Shown here: positions 19,055-26,256 of the stretch, one piece after another
Layout: the number at the start of each line of letters is the position of its first letter
Position numbering within the stretch: position 1 is the first letter of the stretch
DNA from: a virus
Virus record (IMG/VR): IMGVR_UViG_3300031972_003021
Location: 1-38,536 of that record
Strand: one strand, 5' to 3'
DNA: 38,536 nt
Notes under the pieces: model-generated
What the model saw: only the letters and a program-made list of their open reading frames with translations
Databases searched by the model: none
Told to the model about the DNA's origin: nothing
Program-made: the position numbers and the translations under genes

Positions 19055-19351
19055 TTAGTCCCCCTTAATGAGATCAAAAAGTTCTTTCTTATCTAAGTCA
19101 CTAAGAGAGCCATCTTTTGCGGCGGACTCTTTTTTATAGACAAGGGTGGCTAACTTAACCAATTGTTCATTGCTGCGCTGTAAAGTTTCTACGTACTTGG
19201 CAGCAATAGGTCCAGAGTCTGAGTATCTATCTTGGTTTCCTGGGACTCCCATATACTCTTTTAATTCTTGGAGCAAAATCTCTGTTTCTTGACGGTCATT
19301 TTTTATGTTGTCAAGTGCCTGCTCTATGAGTGATTCTAAATCTTTACGCAT
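19055..19351 (-). CDS. Small helical protein of unknown function
   Basis: 98 residues from the ATG at 19351, which has a run of seven G (AGGGGGGG) seven bases upstream. An ATG at 19369 would add six residues but has no ribosome-binding site and would encode the G run itself. The protein is charged and predicted helical: LESLIEQALDNIKNDRQETE, then VETLQRSNEQLVKLATLVYK. It has no membrane segment or metal motif. It sits between the sigma factor and the hub/lysin gene and runs to within one base of the hub start, so the two are likely translated together. I do not recognise it; a tail assembly helper or chaperone is possible. Confidence 0.72.
   Translation of the reverse strand: MRKDLESLIEQALDNIKNDRQETEILLQELKEYMGVPGNQDRYSDSGPIAAKYVETLQRSNEQLVKLATLVYKKESAAKDGSLSDLDKKELFDLIKGD
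19060..19066 (-). promoter_or_regulatory. Ribosome-binding site deciding the GTG start of the hub/lysin
   Basis: AAGGGGG on the minus strand inside the end of the 98-residue gene, six bases before the GTG at 19053. It argues against the TTG at 19077, which has no upstream purine-rich site. Confidence 0.65.
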
Positions 19352-19384
19352 ATAGTAGCCCCCCCTCATACAATAAATAGATCG

Positions 19385-20074
19385 TCAGTGAATTTCTCCG
19401 TTGTCCCATTTGTTTTTAAACGTTTTGTATCTTTGCCGCATTTTATTCAAACAGCTCACTATTTGTTTAGTATTGAGTCCCGTTATTTCTCTCATATAAA
19501 GATAGATTGCTTTCTTGTTAAAGATTTCTATTTGCTCTATGTTTGTCATCAAAGTTAGAACAGCATCTAAAACCTTCTTTTCATTTTCTTTTAGTGCTAG
19601 ACGATCCCAACTTTCAACCTCTCTGAGCAACGTCAACCAAAACTCTTTTTCCTCTTGTTCTTCCAGTGCATCTTTGTTGTTGTCCTGCTCTATGGCTTCA
19701 ACTTCACGTAACATAAGGTCATAATTTATTTCACGTCTATTTTTGACGGCTTGTTTTTTTGCCTTATGTGTGAACCAGTTCTTGGTTACTACCGAAAAGT
19801 AAGAGAATGCTTTTGTCCCTTGGTCCGGATTGAATTTCCCCAATATGGTCGTAAGCCATATTTTACACTCATCCCTAAGTTGGTCAATGTTTTGGAGATT
19901 CGTAAATTTATACGTATAAACAATCTTATCAACTAATTCGTTAAAAGCAGGTTGGATTTCTTCTACGTACAATTTTGTTCGGATAGTATTATCAAGAGTA
20001 GAACAGTATTTTACAATTGCTTCTTCCGTAGCAGTAGTAAAATAGTATTTTTTATTCTTCGCTTTGCGGCTCAT
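19385..20074 (-). CDS. gp55: Late-transcription sigma factor, gp55-like
   Basis: 229 residues with AAGGAGAT seven bases before the ATG. Residues about 58-125 resemble sigma region 2: LRDECKIWLTTILGKFNPDQ, then GTKAFSYFSVVTKNWFTHKA and KNRREINYD. The 'F-x-P-x-x-G-x-x-x-F-x-Y-F-x-x-V-x-K-N-W' pattern is that of T4 gp55 relatives. The C-terminal 40 residues (LYMREITGLNTKQIVSCLNK) form a helix-turn-helix-like segment. T4 gp55 (185 residues) binds host RNA polymerase and directs it to late promoters such as virion genes, which fits its position just upstream of the tail module. The gene overlaps the upstream membrane-protein gene by 23 bases. Alternative: another phage sigma-like regulator. Confidence 0.85.
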   Translation of the reverse strand: MSRKAKNKKYYFTTATEEAIVKYCSTLDNTIRTKLYVEEIQPAFNELVDKIVYTYKFTNLQNIDQLRDECKIWLTTILGKFNPDQGTKAFSYFSVVTKNWFTHKAKKQAVKNRREINYDLMLREVEAIEQDNNKDALEEQEEKEFWLTLLREVESWDRLALKENEKKVLDAVLTLMTNIEQIEIFNKKAIYLYMREITGLNTKQIVSCLNKMRQRYKTFKNKWDNGEIH

Positions 20075-20354
20075 CTAAACTATCTCCTTGGAACAAACTA
20101 AAAATTTGCTTATATTCTCTTATGTCACTCCTCATGTCCTTTGTGTGGCGTAGTAAATTTTCTAAGGTACCATCCCCGTAATACGCTTCCATATTATAGA
20201 CAACATCTAGGTGATCATGATATTGGGTTACTACAGACAACAATTTGTCTGAGATTTGTGAATGATAGCGGAAGCGAACCAAAAGTTCACGGATATACCA
20301 AACACAAAATATGTTCAAAAAAACGCTTACACAAAAAATTCCCCACCAAATCAT
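20052..20354 (-). CDS. Small membrane-anchored protein of unknown function
   Basis: 100 residues. The start overlaps the zinc-ribbon gene stop as ATGA, and the end overlaps the sigma gene by 23 bases. Residues 2-20 (WWGIFCVSVFLNIFCVWY) form one hydrophobic transmembrane helix; the following RELLVRFRYHSQ is basic and the remainder is a charged helical domain (LENLLRHTKDMRSDIREYKQ), predicted to lie in the cytoplasm. This N-terminal anchor plus soluble tail recurs in small phage proteins next to replication and late genes. I do not recognise a family. Confidence 0.72.
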   Translation of the reverse strand: MIWWGIFCVSVFLNIFCVWYIRELLVRFRYHSQISDKLLSVVTQYHDHLDVVYNMEAYYGDGTLENLLRHTKDMRSDIREYKQIFSLFQGDSLDEPQSEE

Positions 20355-20611
20355 TTCTTGTAAACTCTCTTTTTCAAGTTCTTTTTCAAACCAGATAGGG
20401 CGTGACGATTATCCTCAATGTGTTCTTCTACAACTTCCCCAGTTTTTTTGTTTTTTGTTTGATTTTTTTTGTTTATTTTTATAGGGGACATAATCTTCTT
20501 AAGCGAACCAGAAGTTTCACATTTTTCACAATCCGTAAGCGTGTCACGATATGAGTGCGTTTTTTCAAGCACTATATCACAACTTATACACCTGTAGGAA
20601 TATCGAGGCAT
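20351..20611 (-). CDS. FmdB-type zinc-ribbon protein
   Basis: 86 residues; the ATG shares one base with the upstream stop (TAATG). The first 31 residues, MPRYSYRCISCD followed by DCEKCETSGS, carry two CxxC pairs (C8/C11 and C28/C31) in the spacing of FmdB-like zinc ribbons, with the typical 'M-P-x-Y-x-Y-x-C-x-x-C' opening. The C-terminal half is basic and Lys/Asn-rich (KINKKNQTKNKKTGEVVEEH), which could contact nucleic acid. FmdB-like proteins are described as regulatory or of unknown function. It immediately precedes the membrane protein and sigma factor; a role in transcription is only a guess. Confidence 0.82.
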   Translation of the reverse strand: MPRYSYRCISCDIVLEKTHSYRDTLTDCEKCETSGSLKKIMSPIKINKKNQTKNKKTGEVVEEHIEDNRHALSGLKKNLKKRVYKK

Positions 20612-20808
20612 TATTCAGTCTCAAAGACTGGCTTCGTATTATTTGTATTCAATTCAAAGGCTGGTGGATTAGTCACAATGATTTCAGAAGTATTGTCATC
20701 TACTTCAAGGTTCCAGTCTTTTAACAATTCTGTAATATCTGTTTGTTCCGCCAAACACTTTTGCAGAGTCATCAGGAGTGCCCCGACTGCTTGATTAGAT
20801 AATTTCAT
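20611..20808 (-). CDS. Small protein of unknown function
   Basis: 65 residues (MKLSNQAVGALLMTLQKCLA, then ITELLKDWNLEV, then EIIVTNPPAFEL). It begins two bases after the nucleotidyltransferase stop and its own stop shares a base with the zinc-ribbon start, so it is clearly part of the transcript. The N-terminal half is helical, the C-terminal third acidic and Asn/Thr-rich. From memory, similar short 'M-K-L-S-N-x-A-x-G-A' proteins occur in T4-like phages, but I cannot confirm the family or function here. Confidence 0.75.
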   Translation of the reverse strand: MKLSNQAVGALLMTLQKCLAEQTDITELLKDWNLEVDDNTSEIIVTNPPAFELNTNNTKPVFETE

Positions 20809-20809
20809 T

Positions 20810-21214
20810 TTATTCCTCCAATAGGTATTTTTGAACTAAAGTGTGGATAGAACCATCAACAATGTTCTTCCACGAATCATCCTCATTGATAATTTTTTCC
20901 CTGATACTTGTCGCTGAAATAAATCCTATGTCCTTGGGTGGTACATGTTCATTGATTGCATACCCAACCCCTCTTCCATAGTTTACGCTGGAAATATCTG
21001 GGATAGCCATAACGACAACATCTTGGTCTCTATAGACTTGCTCAATCATTTCAATAGTTTGTTCTGTGGTGAAGGGGTTTTTCTCATCGGGCGGAATATC
21101 TCGAACAGCAATAAGAACAGGGTCGCCCTCGGATAGCCTTTGTTCTATTAGCCATTTATGCCCATCATGAAAAGGTTGCCACCTTCCCACAAACATTGCT
21201 CTTTTAGTAGTCAT
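20810..21214 (-). CDS. HxGH-family nucleotidyltransferase
   Basis: 134 residues. GRWQPFHDGH at 10-19 is the phosphate-binding HxGH motif and ISATSIR at 99-105 is the second nucleotide motif of the adenylyl/cytidylyltransferase superfamily. The nearest described relatives by motif are NMN adenylyltransferases of the NadM type, with ISGT-x-(V/I)-R. The whole protein is one Rossmann unit, far shorter than ATP sulfurylase (about 390 residues), so it is unlikely to make APS by itself although ATP sulfurylase shares these motifs. The start has AGGAG upstream and overlaps the CysC-HAD gene by 11 bases. Substrate options are NMN, a cytidylyl alcohol or sugar phosphate, or sulfate; I cannot choose. 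Confidence 0.85.
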   Translation of the reverse strand: MTTKRAMFVGRWQPFHDGHKWLIEQRLSEGDPVLIAVRDIPPDEKNPFTTEQTIEMIEQVYRDQDVVVMAIPDISSVNYGRGVGYAINEHVPPKDIGFISATSIREKIINEDDSWKNIVDGSIHTLVQKYLLEE

Positions 21215-22157
21215 TTCTTTCTTCTCCTAAGATATCGGTAAGTGTCTTTTTCCAAGTTTTAAATGTATATCCTCGATCATCAATATAGATGTCAGCAGGT
21301 ATTTTGAAATTAGATATTTCATCAAAATAGTGGAGCATATCATTGTCCTCAAGCCACTTCTCAATAACAACAGCGGGTCTGGATGACATAACCACAAGAC
21401 GCTTACCAGCGAGTTTTAACTTTTCGAAGGACTCTCTGGCATTTTCCATTGGCTCATCATAGGCATTGAACAGACCCTTAAAACCTTGACTATATTTGTG
21501 GATAACTCCATCAAAATCTACAGCGATAGTTCTTTTCTTTTCGAGCACGTTAACTTCATTTACACTTGAAAAATAATTATTTTTTTCCAAATAATCAACA
21601 ATCATTGTAGCGCATTGTTCAATTGTATTAAGCGACGTATTCACAGTTATTTCCGGATCATACGGTTGTTCATAAGGAGCACTAACTCCTGTAAAACTTG
21701 GTATTTCGCCAGACCTAGCCTTTTTATAAAGTCCTTTAGGGTCACGCTCCTCGCAAACTTCTAGCGGCGCATCCACATAAACCTCTATAAAACAATCACC
21801 GATTACTTCACGAGCGGCGAGCCGGTCCTCAATATAAGGGGATATAAACGCTGTACAAACAATATCGCCGGATTGCGCAAAAAGATTAGCAACTTCAGAA
21901 ATACGGCGAATATTTTCTTTTCTATCCTCTGGTTTAAATCCTAAGTCTTTATTAAGACCCATTCTTACGTTGTCTCCATCCAACAGGTGTGTCTTGCACT
22001 TCTTCCTATGAAGCAGGACTTCAACAGCGTTTGCCAGCGTTGATTTACCTGAACCGGACAGTCCAGTAAACCACAACACAGCGGGCTTATGCGTGTTTTG
22101 CAGGATCTTGTCTTTAAGGGATACCGAAGTTTTGTGATAATGCAGATTTTTGTTCAT
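21204..22157 (-). CDS. cysC: Adenylylsulfate (APS) kinase fused to a HAD-like phosphatase domain
   Basis: 317 residues from the ATG at 22157, which overlaps the DUF2061 stop as ATGA; a longer 329-residue form from 22193 is less likely because CysC proteins begin like this one, with LHYHK then WFTGLSGSGKST. Residues 1-195 are a full APS kinase: P-loop GLSGSGKS (32-39), LDGDNVRMGL (59-68), GFKPEDRKENIRR (73-85), AFISPY and LYKKARSGEIPSFTGVSAPY. It makes PAPS from APS and ATP. Residues 209-317 are HAD-like: DFDGV (214-218), MSSRP (257-261), and IPADIYIDDRG (286-296). A kinase joined to a HAD phosphatase recalls T4 PseT, though the kinase here is CysC. The sulfotransferase at 29425 is the likely PAPS user. 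Confidence 0.92.
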   Translation of the reverse strand: MNKNLHYHKTSVSLKDKILQNTHKPAVLWFTGLSGSGKSTLANAVEVLLHRKKCKTHLLDGDNVRMGLNKDLGFKPEDRKENIRRISEVANLFAQSGDIVCTAFISPYIEDRLAAREVIGDCFIEVYVDAPLEVCEERDPKGLYKKARSGEIPSFTGVSAPYEQPYDPEITVNTSLNTIEQCATMIVDYLEKNNYFSSVNEVNVLEKKRTIAVDFDGVIHKYSQGFKGLFNAYDEPMENARESFEKLKLAGKRLVVMSSRPAVVIEKWLEDNDMLHYFDEISNFKIPADIYIDDRGYTFKTWKKTLTDILGEERNDY

Positions 22158-22363
22158 TTTTTTTCTACCCCGAACTTGGATAGATTGTACCATAATCTTT
22201 CATGTCCGTAATATAAAATTATTTTAGTTATCAATTCTACAGCACCTATCTTAACTCCAACCATAGGATCTCCAGAGATTAGCCAACCCAAAAGAATCGT
22301 GTCGAGCGTACCAACTATGCGCCAACTTATTGCTTTTGCTAAATGTCTTTTACGAGCAACCAT
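22154..22363 (-). CDS. DUF2061 small membrane protein
   Basis: 69 residues from the ATG at 22363, which shares its A with the dehydrogenase stop (TAATG). A TTG at 22399 would add 12 residues inside the upstream gene and is not favoured. The protein shows the DUF2061 signature: KAISWRIVGTLDTILLGWL, then GVKIGAVELITKIILYYGHE and RLW. Two hydrophobic helices are separated by a short polar loop (ISGDPMV). Function is unknown. It sits directly before the APS kinase with overlapping start and stop codons, so a link to sulfate activation is suggested by position only. Confidence 0.85.
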   Translation of the reverse strand: MVARKRHLAKAISWRIVGTLDTILLGWLISGDPMVGVKIGAVELITKIILYYGHERLWYNLSKFGVEKK

Positions 22364-23196
22364 TATTCTGTAACCGCCCTTCCTTTTAAATTTTCCCAAT
22401 CTTTCTGCGGTCTTACCTCAAGATTTTTTTCCCAGACCGCACTCATAACCAATGGATTAATATCACAGTCTCTCATTACCTTAATGATGGCATTGACATC
22501 TTTAGGAAAACAAGATCCCCCAAAACCATACTTTCCATCTGGTCCCGGCGTAGATAAGTGTGTTTTCCCGATTCTATTGTCATAAAGCGAATACTCCACC
22601 ACCTTATCATAATCAATGTTTTTTTGTTCGCAGATTTGTCTCATTTCGTTAGCAAAAGAAACCTTGGTAGCCAAAAAACAATTACAAAAATACTTTACCA
22701 TTTCTGCTGTTTTTGATCCAGTCTTTAAAATAGGTGTTGACGGGAATCTTTTGCGATACAGATTTTTAACGATCGTTGTTGCAGGTCGTGGTCCCCCTAC
22801 TATAATTCTGTCTTGATTTTTAAAGTCTTCAATAAAGTTAGCCTCAGTTAAAAATTCAGGGTTAAAAACAATTGAGAGGTTTTTGTAATTCAAGGATAGC
22901 CGTTCAGTAGTTCCAGGGGGGATAGTTGACTTAATCACAGCAATATGACCTTTAGAGAGGTGGTTTAGGTCTTTTAACACACTTTCTACAATGCTTGTGT
23001 TACATCTACCGTCTTTGTCCATCGGGGTTGGAACACAAACAAAAATAACTTTAGATTTTTTGCACAACTCTTCTAGTGTGCCACAAGTAGATTCTTTACT
23101 GATATCATAAGTATGAACATTAAATACGCCCTCAAAACCAACTCGCACAGCAGTACCGACAAAGCCCTGACCTACAACTCCAATGTCATTTTCCAT
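22363..23196 (-). CDS. UDP-sugar 6-dehydrogenase (UGDH/WbpA-like), short form
   Basis: 277 residues from the ATG at 23196; AAGGA lies upstream and the longest-frame GTG/TTG/ATG at 23244 lies inside the epimerase gene. Motifs: GVVGQGFVGTAV (Rossmann, 6-17), VPTP (55-58), NPEFLTEANF (112-121), the invariant Lys in MVKYF and LATKVSFANE, and the catalytic Cys229 in GFGGSCFPKD (224-233). These are the NAD-binding and central domains of UDP-glucose/UDP-N-acetylhexosamine dehydrogenases, which oxidise C6 to a uronic acid. The C-terminal UDP-binding domain, normally bringing the length to 390-450, is missing. In the WbpA/B/E/D scheme it would act first. Confidence 0.9.
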   Translation of the reverse strand: MENDIGVVGQGFVGTAVRVGFEGVFNVHTYDISKESTCGTLEELCKKSKVIFVCVPTPMDKDGRCNTSIVESVLKDLNHLSKGHIAVIKSTIPPGTTERLSLNYKNLSIVFNPEFLTEANFIEDFKNQDRIIVGGPRPATTIVKNLYRKRFPSTPILKTGSKTAEMVKYFCNCFLATKVSFANEMRQICEQKNIDYDKVVEYSLYDNRIGKTHLSTPGPDGKYGFGGSCFPKDVNAIIKVMRDCDINPLVMSAVWEKNLEVRPQKDWENLKGRAVTE

Positions 23197-24064
23197 CGAT
23201 CTCTTCCTTAAGTTTTTTAAAACATTGATGAATTCCGTCCACAATATTTACTTCGGTTTCCCAACCGATTGATTTTAAAGAACTAGGTTGGGCTTTTGTT
23301 TCCATAACATCCCCAGGTCTATCCTCCACGTAGTCAAAAACAATATCAGGAAAATATTGCTCAACTATTTTTCTCATCTCATTTAAGGAAATATTAGTTC
23401 CAGTCCCGGTATCATAAACAGCGCCTGAGAAATTGCCCTTATATTCCATAGCAAAAATATTGGCAGATACGGCGTCCTTCACATTCAACATATCTCTTCG
23501 TTGCTCACCATCACCTGTGATGAATGGATTTTTTCCTTGTCTAATATATTCCATCCAATTTGCCACTGCTGTAGCGTATGCTCCCCCCGCTTTTTGGTCC
23601 GGCGAATAAACGTTAAAATACCTCAAACAAACTGTATCAATACCATACAGTTTAGAATATAGAGTTGTTTCTATTTCCGAGGTTAATTTCTGCAATGCAT
23701 AAGGGCTCTCTGGTCCATCTCCGTTACCCACAACAGAAGAAGAGCTGGAATAAATTACTCTCTTACAGCGTGCCTCTCTAGCAAAATCTAACACAACTGA
23801 AGATGATACCACATTATTTATCATAGTTGATAGCGGGTTCTCAACACTATATGCCACTCTGGGCCAACAAGCAAGATGAAAAATTACCTCTGGCTTGAAC
23901 TTCAAATACTTGTCCCTTTTGCCCGGAGTAAGAATATCTTTGATATCTCCAGAATTTTCATCATCAAGGTCAATTCCTAAAACTTCATAGCCTTTGTTTT
24001 TAAGGGCTGTATAGAGGTGGTTTCCAATATAACCTTTATAGCCAGTTACAAGACATCTAGTCAT
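23186..24064 (-). CDS. NAD-dependent nucleotide-sugar epimerase/dehydratase (extended SDR)
   Basis: 292 residues. GYKGYIG (8-14) is the GxxGxxG cofactor motif; VIYSSSSSVVG (103-113) contains the catalytic Ser and YALQK (122-126) the catalytic YxxxK. FNVYSPDQ and DGEQRRDMLNVKDAV (around 195-220) are typical of UDP-glucose/UDP-GlcNAc 4-epimerases and related enzymes. The gene overlaps the dehydrogenase by 11 bases and the oxidoreductase by eight, with AAAGGA before its ATG. It probably interconverts a UDP-hexose, for example GlcNAc/GalNAc, for the glycan built by this island. Substrate cannot be fixed from sequence. Confidence 0.9.
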   Translation of the reverse strand: MTRCLVTGYKGYIGNHLYTALKNKGYEVLGIDLDDENSGDIKDILTPGKRDKYLKFKPEVIFHLACWPRVAYSVENPLSTMINNVVSSSVVLDFAREARCKRVIYSSSSSVVGNGDGPESPYALQKLTSEIETTLYSKLYGIDTVCLRYFNVYSPDQKAGGAYATAVANWMEYIRQGKNPFITGDGEQRRDMLNVKDAVSANIFAMEYKGNFSGAVYDTGTGTNISLNEMRKIVEQYFPDIVFDYVEDRPGDVMETKAQPSSLKSIGWETEVNIVDGIHQCFKKLKEEIDGK

Positions 24065-24899
24065 TTTGTGTTTCCTTTAGGAGTGTTAAAAACATTTTAT
24101 GTGATTCGTAGGCATCTATAGGAGGGTTATCTCCCAAGAAATATAAAAGCTCTTCCAAGAGAGGAGAGGATTTTTCCACGAATTTTTCCTCTGTTGAATT
24201 TACATATCCCTCAGAGATTGAATATTTCATTACCACCTGTGAAGATAGGTCGGCAACAAGATTGCAGTTTCTTTGCCTAACACATATTTTACGCTCTTTA
24301 TAAAACGTTTCATTGCTCCAAATAAAACGAATAATTTCTCCACTTAACATATTAAGTGTTAGACAAAAAGTGTTCTGATTATTGAGTATATGGGTGCTTT
24401 TGACCTCATCGCCCGAATATAGCTCACAAAAAAGATCTAAATCATGGATACCAACGTCCACAAAACTACTGACATCCATCCGTGAAACTGGTCGTGCTGA
24501 ACATCTTATAAAATCAATACTGATTGCTTCTTTCTTATTCCAATTTTGTACAAGGGTTTTAAAAGAAGGATTAAATCGCTCAACCATCCCAACAGATACT
24601 CTTGGGTCTTTCAATAGTTCTATGTTTTGCGGATGTATGACTCCAGGCTTTTCTACTAATATTTTCCCTCGATAATCACCATCTAATAGCGTCTGTAAAT
24701 ACTCGTCGTGGGTCTCTGTCGGTGAAGCAATGATAATATGAGAAAAATCCTGAACTTCATCAAGACTGTTGATTCTTCCTGATATTCCAGACTCAGGAAC
24801 ATAAGGATCATACCATTTAAACCCTTGACCAATCTTATGTAAATATTTTTTATGAAGTGATCCCATTTTTCCAGAACCAATCAATAAAACGTTATTCAC
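24057..24899 (-). CDS. Gfo/Idh/MocA-type NAD(P)-dependent sugar oxidoreductase
   Basis: 280 residues from the GTG at 24899, which overlaps the deacetylase stop (TAGTG) with GGAGA nine bases upstream; an ATG at 24908 adds three residues but has the same GGAGA with no spacing. IGSGKMGSLH (7-16) is the Rossmann loop, EKPGV (83-87) the hallmark EKP, and VDVGIHDLDL (147-156) the conserved catalytic region with H152/D153. Family members oxidise or reduce a ring carbon of sugars or nucleotide sugars. WbpB, the 3-dehydrogenase of the diacetamido-uronic acid pathway, belongs here. It is slightly short for the family (320-350). Confidence 0.88.
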   Translation of the reverse strand: MNNVLLIGSGKMGSLHKKYLHKIGQGFKWYDPYVPESGISGRINSLDEVQDFSHIIIASPTETHDEYLQTLLDGDYRGKILVEKPGVIHPQNIELLKDPRVSVGMVERFNPSFKTLVQNWNKKEAISIDFIRCSARPVSRMDVSSFVDVGIHDLDLFCELYSGDEVKSTHILNNQNTFCLTLNMLSGEIIRFIWSNETFYKERKICVRQRNCNLVADLSSQVVMKYSISEGYVNSTEEKFVEKSSPLLEELLYFLGDNPPIDAYESHKMFLTLLKETQND

Positions 24900-25555
24900 T
24901 AGTAGCATTCTCCAGGGTTTATATTATACCACCACACAGGATGTGTTAATACATATATTTTATTATGTTTACCTATGTGCTGATGTAAGCACCCCTCTCT
25001 CCAATTACAACTACTGTCAGAGATATATTTGTATTCTTCAAATATCTCACCATCATAAGCATCGTATAAAACATTTTTGTTGTTTTTCAAATGCTGAATA
25101 ACACCGGCTTCAACCTTGTTGTTTCTACTGGGCTCGTGGGGACAAATACACCTAAAAGTATTTTTCCCAAAAACGGTTCTTAGTAAATCTAGAGTATGTT
25201 CCATATACTGTATATAAGACTCGGTATCGTGGATATACCTTTCGTAGTGAAGACCTACTTCGTGCCCCATCTTAAGAATTTTTTTAACTGTGTCTATTCC
25301 CTCCCAAGAAAGCAAGTTGTAGTTTCTAGCAGAGATTCTAAAGAAGTATGTTGAAACAACCCCACGTCTTTTTTCTAGGGATGCCATATTCATAGCCAAA
25401 TCTAATTGATGATCAACATCATGTCTCATCATTAGTGTCTTGGTGTGGTTATTTTTACAAAAAGAGTCAGACATTGTAATAAAAGAATATCCCTGTTCTT
25501 TTGCCTGCAATAAACACTCTTCATAGTGTCTTAGGGTAAAATTACATTCGCTCAC
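24899..25555 (-). CDS. Polysaccharide deacetylase-like protein (NodB fold)
   Basis: 218 residues. The GTG start overlaps the WbqC stop as GTGA and has AAGGAG eight bases upstream. RHDVDHQLDLA (44-54) supplies the motif 1 Asp pair, GHEVGLHYE (97-105) the metal-binding His residues 98 and 103, and LTHPVWWY near 207 a later motif. This is the polysaccharide-deacetylase/NodB family, which removes N- or O-acetyl groups from sugars using a metal. There is no signal peptide or membrane segment, so the enzyme is cytoplasmic, unlike most bacterial members; small-molecule sugar or nucleotide-sugar deacetylation is therefore likely. Exact substrate unknown. Confidence 0.82.
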   Translation of the reverse strand: MSECNFTLRHYEECLLQAKEQGYSFITMSDSFCKNNHTKTLMMRHDVDHQLDLAMNMASLEKRRGVVSTYFFRISARNYNLLSWEGIDTVKKILKMGHEVGLHYERYIHDTESYIQYMEHTLDLLRTVFGKNTFRCICPHEPSRNNKVEAGVIQHLKNNKNVLYDAYDGEIFEEYKYISDSSCNWREGCLHQHIGKHNKIYVLTHPVWWYNINPGECY

Positions 25556-26256
25556 AACAGATACTCCTTTTGATAGTCTTTACATATGGAGTGAAATTGT
25601 TCTGGCGTATCGTCACCGTAGATCGATATAAAATCTAGAATGCCAGACTTGCCGGGGTCCAGATCAATCTCTGCAAGTCCAATGGGTCTATAGTTGTACT
25701 CTTCAAGTGATTCAGAACTCATATAATTTGCAGCACCGCTTCCGCTAATATACTTTGTAATATTTAGAGAATCACACAGGTACCTTATAAGTTCTTCGCC
25801 AGATTTTTCACCTAAATTCAGGATATCTGATGATTTTATAGTTTTGGTATTTGTGCCTAAAAAACTACAAATTTGATCTACAAGTTTAATATTGACAGAA
25901 CACAAACTTTCTGTTTCTAGGCAAAGCGCCTCTACATTTTCCAAAATATTCAAAACATTTTTAAAACCATCCCTTTTGGACCACTTATGATGAAGTGTTG
26001 TTTTTGTTTTTCTGAAAACAGATTTCCAATTCTGGGATATTCTTACTCTATGAATGGGCAAAGAACTATCCTTTTTAACAACGGGCATTGTTATGTATGT
26101 GTGCTTCTCAGAGTCTAAAGAAACAGAGCACCTATTTGTCCAGCCATTCTTAGAATACTCTACATGATCTAAGTGAATATGGAGATCTGCAACGGCAATC
26201 TTTACAAAGTAAGGAACCCACGGGAGAAAGTTAGGTTGGTGGATGGAGCCGATCAC
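25552..26256 (-). CDS. WbqC-family protein
   Basis: 234 residues from the GTG at 26256, which overlaps the aminotransferase stop as GTGA. The longer frame to 26304 begins at a TTG within the aminotransferase and would add an unrelated 16-residue head. The protein opens IGSIHQPNFLPWVPYFVKIA, then HVEYSKNGWTNRC, and later ITKYISGSGAANYM, all hallmarks of the WbqC family. Members occur in O-antigen clusters beside amino-sugar genes and are thought to act in acylation or glycyl modification of amino sugars, but the reaction is not settled. Its place between DegT aminotransferase and deacetylase supports amino-sugar processing. Confidence 0.88.
   Translation of the reverse strand: MIGSIHQPNFLPWVPYFVKIAVADLHIHLDHVEYSKNGWTNRCSVSLDSEKHTYITMPVVKKDSSLPIHRVRISQNWKSVFRKTKTTLHHKWSKRDGFKNVLNILENVEALCLETESLCSVNIKLVDQICSFLGTNTKTIKSSDILNLGEKSGEELIRYLCDSLNITKYISGSGAANYMSSESLEEYNYRPIGLAEIDLDPGKSGILDFISIYGDDTPEQFHSICKDYQKEYLL

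Noticed and set aside
20430-20490. A-rich stretch in the zinc-ribbon gene as a possible slippery site or regulatory element
   Set aside because: It encodes a Lys/Asn-rich linker in frame and no run exceeds eight A; ordinary coding bias explains it.
20810-21214. ATP sulfurylase, which would complete sulfate activation next to CysC
   Set aside because: The HxGH and ISxTxIR motifs are shared, but 134 residues is about a third of the length of known enzymes and sulfate-binding motifs are not visible.
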